This document shows, in pieces, positions 61,526-64,000 of a stretch of 64,000 nt of DNA. The position numbers and the translations under genes were made by a program. This stretch comes from Solea solea. Its lineage: Eukaryota; Chordata; Actinopteri; Pleuronectiformes; Soleidae. Where the stretch lies: NCBI RefSeq assembly GCF_958295425.1, contig NC_081148.1:11007466-11071465 (forward strand), read 5' to 3'. The first letter of the stretch is position 1. Every line of letters starts with the position of its first letter. The notes under the pieces were generated by a model. That model did no database searches. It was not told the origin of the DNA and saw only the letters and a program-made list of their open reading frames with translations.

Positions 61526-62668
61526 TTTTCTAGTGAGGCATTAAAACGCTTGTATGAGTGTGTGTTGCAACGAGCCTTATGCCTCTTTTGGGCCTGGTAA
61601 AAATAGTGGTGGTGGATGTGAGGTCCCTTCAGACTCTGTTATCAGCCTGCCCTGCTGTCCCTCCCACTGCCGCAACCACAGACTGACCACACGCGGCAGC
61701 AAGTGCGCACGCACGCGCAAACACACACGCACGTGCAAAGCAAGTGCAAATAATTGCACGCCAATTCGTGGTTCAGTCCAGTAAAACACATGCACAAAGA
61801 AACATATAAATCGGCATTCACATAAAACCGAATAGGGGTTAGGCAAAGTGTGGACGCGCCCAATTAGGCAAAAAGAGATCCCGGGGCTAAATATAAAAAG
61901 AAATAAACACGCTTGCGTACTTTAAATAGCCAGATTCTTGCACAAACAAAAGCTTCCATATGCAGTTGAGACACCAAGTCACACTCCCTCACATAAGGAT
62001 ATGAACATGGATGCCGCAACCGAGGCAATTAAGGGGCATGTGTATGTCTGTGTTACAACATGTTTGTGTCAAATGTTTGACCAGTGCATCTCAAAGAGTC
62101 TCTGGGGAGGAGTAGCCCCCTCTGCCATTATGTATTATACGTATTATGTATTTTTATGTCAGCAGTGAGAGCAGTGTGTGTGTGTGTGTGTCTGTGTGCG
62201 GCTGACAGTCAGTACGCCCCTTGCCACCACTAGTGCGAGCATTTCCTAAGGCAATAAAACGTCGACCACTTCAACGACAGGAAGTGGAGTTGACTCCCTG
62301 TTTCTTCATCTGAAATGTTAAACAAAACTTCACTGGATTTTTTTTCCCCCCTTGGCTTAACACGTAAAAGAATCTGGGCAAGCAAGGAATTTGTTTTTAC
62401 ATTGTAAAACAAGCAGACTCAACTGTATCAGCTCCAATGCTGTGATGAACTCGAGAAGGTGGTAGGATGACGTTGTATAAGGCGTCAGTAATTATTATGT
62501 ATGTTCAATTTATCAAATAAATAAATTCACTCATTCATTAGTTGATCGTTGAAAGGGCTGTCAGTGAAATACTTCAGTTAAAATATGTGTTCTATAGCTC
62601 TTTATTCTAACAGCTATCACTGATCAAGAGTGTTTGGTCAGTGACTTGTATTTTCAGTTATTAAATAT

Positions 62669-63403
62669 AGGGCTGGGCTATTAATAGATTGAATTAATTC
62701 ATTTGAATCTTCCATTGCTGTTCTCCTTCGCTTCAGTGTTTGTGTTGCAGCAACCACCCCGGGATCAGGTCCAGATTCCTCCTAAAAACCAAAGTGAACA
62801 TACTGACCAGACACCAGGGGGCAACTCCATTTGTTGAAAAAAGATGAAAGTTTGAAAGGAAATCTGTGGGGAAAATTAACCTACTTTATGCTTGATTTAA
62901 ATTATTTTTGAGGAGTTAATGGCCCCAATCGCTAGTTTGATATTTTCAAAAGCAGACGTGTTAAAATAATGGTACATATGATTGACAGCTGGTCGTCCAA
63001 TAAGAGTTTCTCGAGGCTTCATAACAAGAGTTCAGATTCCTATGGGTGCCGTCACGGTCTGACACCAGAATTTAACACCTGGGTTTTCCTCAGGATTACA
63101 TAGACAAGGGCTGCAGCAATTAGTTAACATAGAACCATAAATACTTTCACACGCTGCTTTTCAGATGGTTTGAGTCCTCTATTGTCACCTCAGAACATCA
63201 CTGTTGTTTTCTTCTTATGAGAAAAGAGGGCATGTATGCAGTCCATGTCCAAACTGAACTGTACCATATTTAAAAAAGTTAATTAATGTAACAACTTCTC
63301 TACATTGATCAATATTGAATAATATCAAACTGAAAATTGTATCGAATGGGGAACTTGTGAATCGGAATCAAATTCAGGGAATCAGTAAGGATAACCAGCC
63401 CTA
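62669..63403. mobile_element. Possible hAT-like element, degenerate
   Basis: The left end TAGGGCTGGGCTATTAAT and the right end in reverse complement TAGGGCTGGTTATCC share the tip TAGGGCTGG. The right interior has GAATCGGAATCAAATTC, similar to the element at 57598. No target duplication can be read, so the limits are provisional. Confidence 0.5.
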
Positions 63404-64000
63404 ATTCACAATGACAGGATGTGCAACATACAGAAGTAGTCGCTGGAGTGGGACGTGGAGTTGGATGGAAACACAGACATCTTCACTGTGTGTGAGAAAG
63501 TCAGCAGGGTGGTACAGCCTCTGCTTCAGAAGCGGTGATGGTTCCCAGCTCTAAACTTGGCCCACTCACATTTGTTTCTTTGACTATAACAGAGGAAGTC
63601 ATTCCTCCTTCCAGCAGAAACATCTGCTACCTGTTTTTCTCGCTCTCACACACAAACACACACAGAGACACACACTATTACATACATTAGCCCAAGGCTA
63701 AACACAACGCCCTCATCATCTCAGCATAAACACACAGACACATCCCCTTTCTCCCAAGTCTGTTAACTTTACCACAGTCTATTTAACATACACTTCCTAT
63801 TATGCACACTCACTATCTTCTCAGTCTGTAACAGTGAGTGCAAGACGCTCCTCTCCCCATGTACACTGTAGACCTCTATCTCTGTTGTACCCTGTACCGA
63901 TCTGCAGCTTCTGCTATAACTGTCCAACGCCTCTTCCCACAGCAAATATCTGCCTCCATTATCTCCACGATGCCCTCACCCTACAACCTTCACCTGCTAT

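Larger units (their letters stand above)
57541..64000 (-). other. thada: thada intron continuing past the window edge
   Basis: More than 6.4 kb with no supportable exon. It contains hAT-like elements at 57598-58251, 61040-61440 and possibly 62669-63402, and an inverted repeat at 61476-61525. The open frames here lack splice context. Confidence 0.65.

Noticed and set aside
63420..63545. Minus-strand open segment considered as a thada exon
   Set aside because: It has no credible acceptor, ends in a stop right beside a transposon terminus and lacks a family motif.

Overview
This window is vertebrate nuclear DNA, most likely from a teleost fish (probably a percomorph; the species cannot be named from the sequence). 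It has split genes with GT-AG introns, dense (CA)n/(TG)n microsatellites, tRNA-derived SINEs whose tails resemble those of fish SINEs, many non-autonomous hAT-like DNA transposons and a mariner fossil. I found no bacterial operons, CRISPR arrays or phage genes, and no undescribed gene system.

Two genes can be supported, both on the minus strand. The first is zfp36l2 (two coding exons, 23357-21889), a CCCH tandem zinc-finger mRNA-decay factor. It has a long AU-rich 3'UTR reaching about position 20000. The second is the 3' part of thada, which begins about 3.3 kb upstream of the zfp36l2 start codon. Nine exons, plus one possible tenth, run from 57540 down to the stop codon at 26619. Their reading phases chain without a break and encode the C-terminal 520 residues (544 with the optional exon). 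THADA is the alpha-solenoid partner of the FTSJ1/Trm7 tRNA 2'-O-methyltransferase. The 5' exons lie beyond the right edge of the window. The same neighbour pair in the same orientation is found in human at 2p21, which supports both calls.

Layout by region. 1-3911 is a 38-bp AT-rich satellite holding eight tRNA-like modules in a higher-order pattern. 3912-20000 is gene-free flanking DNA with SINEs, a nested hAT/SINE insertion, microsatellites and a cluster of GATA motifs near 18.1 kb. 20000-23660 is zfp36l2 with its 3'UTR and promoter. 23660-26400 is the intergenic spacer. 26400-57540 is thada exons and introns. 57541-64000 is thada intron sequence with several transposons and a 50-bp inverted repeat.

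The observations most worth following are the tRNA-like/satellite composite array, two or three transposons with readable 8-bp target duplications, CA repeats touching the 5' splice sites of two thada exons, a lineage-variable Q/E run inside thada, a tandem splice acceptor in zfp36l2, and an optional phase-neutral thada exon.
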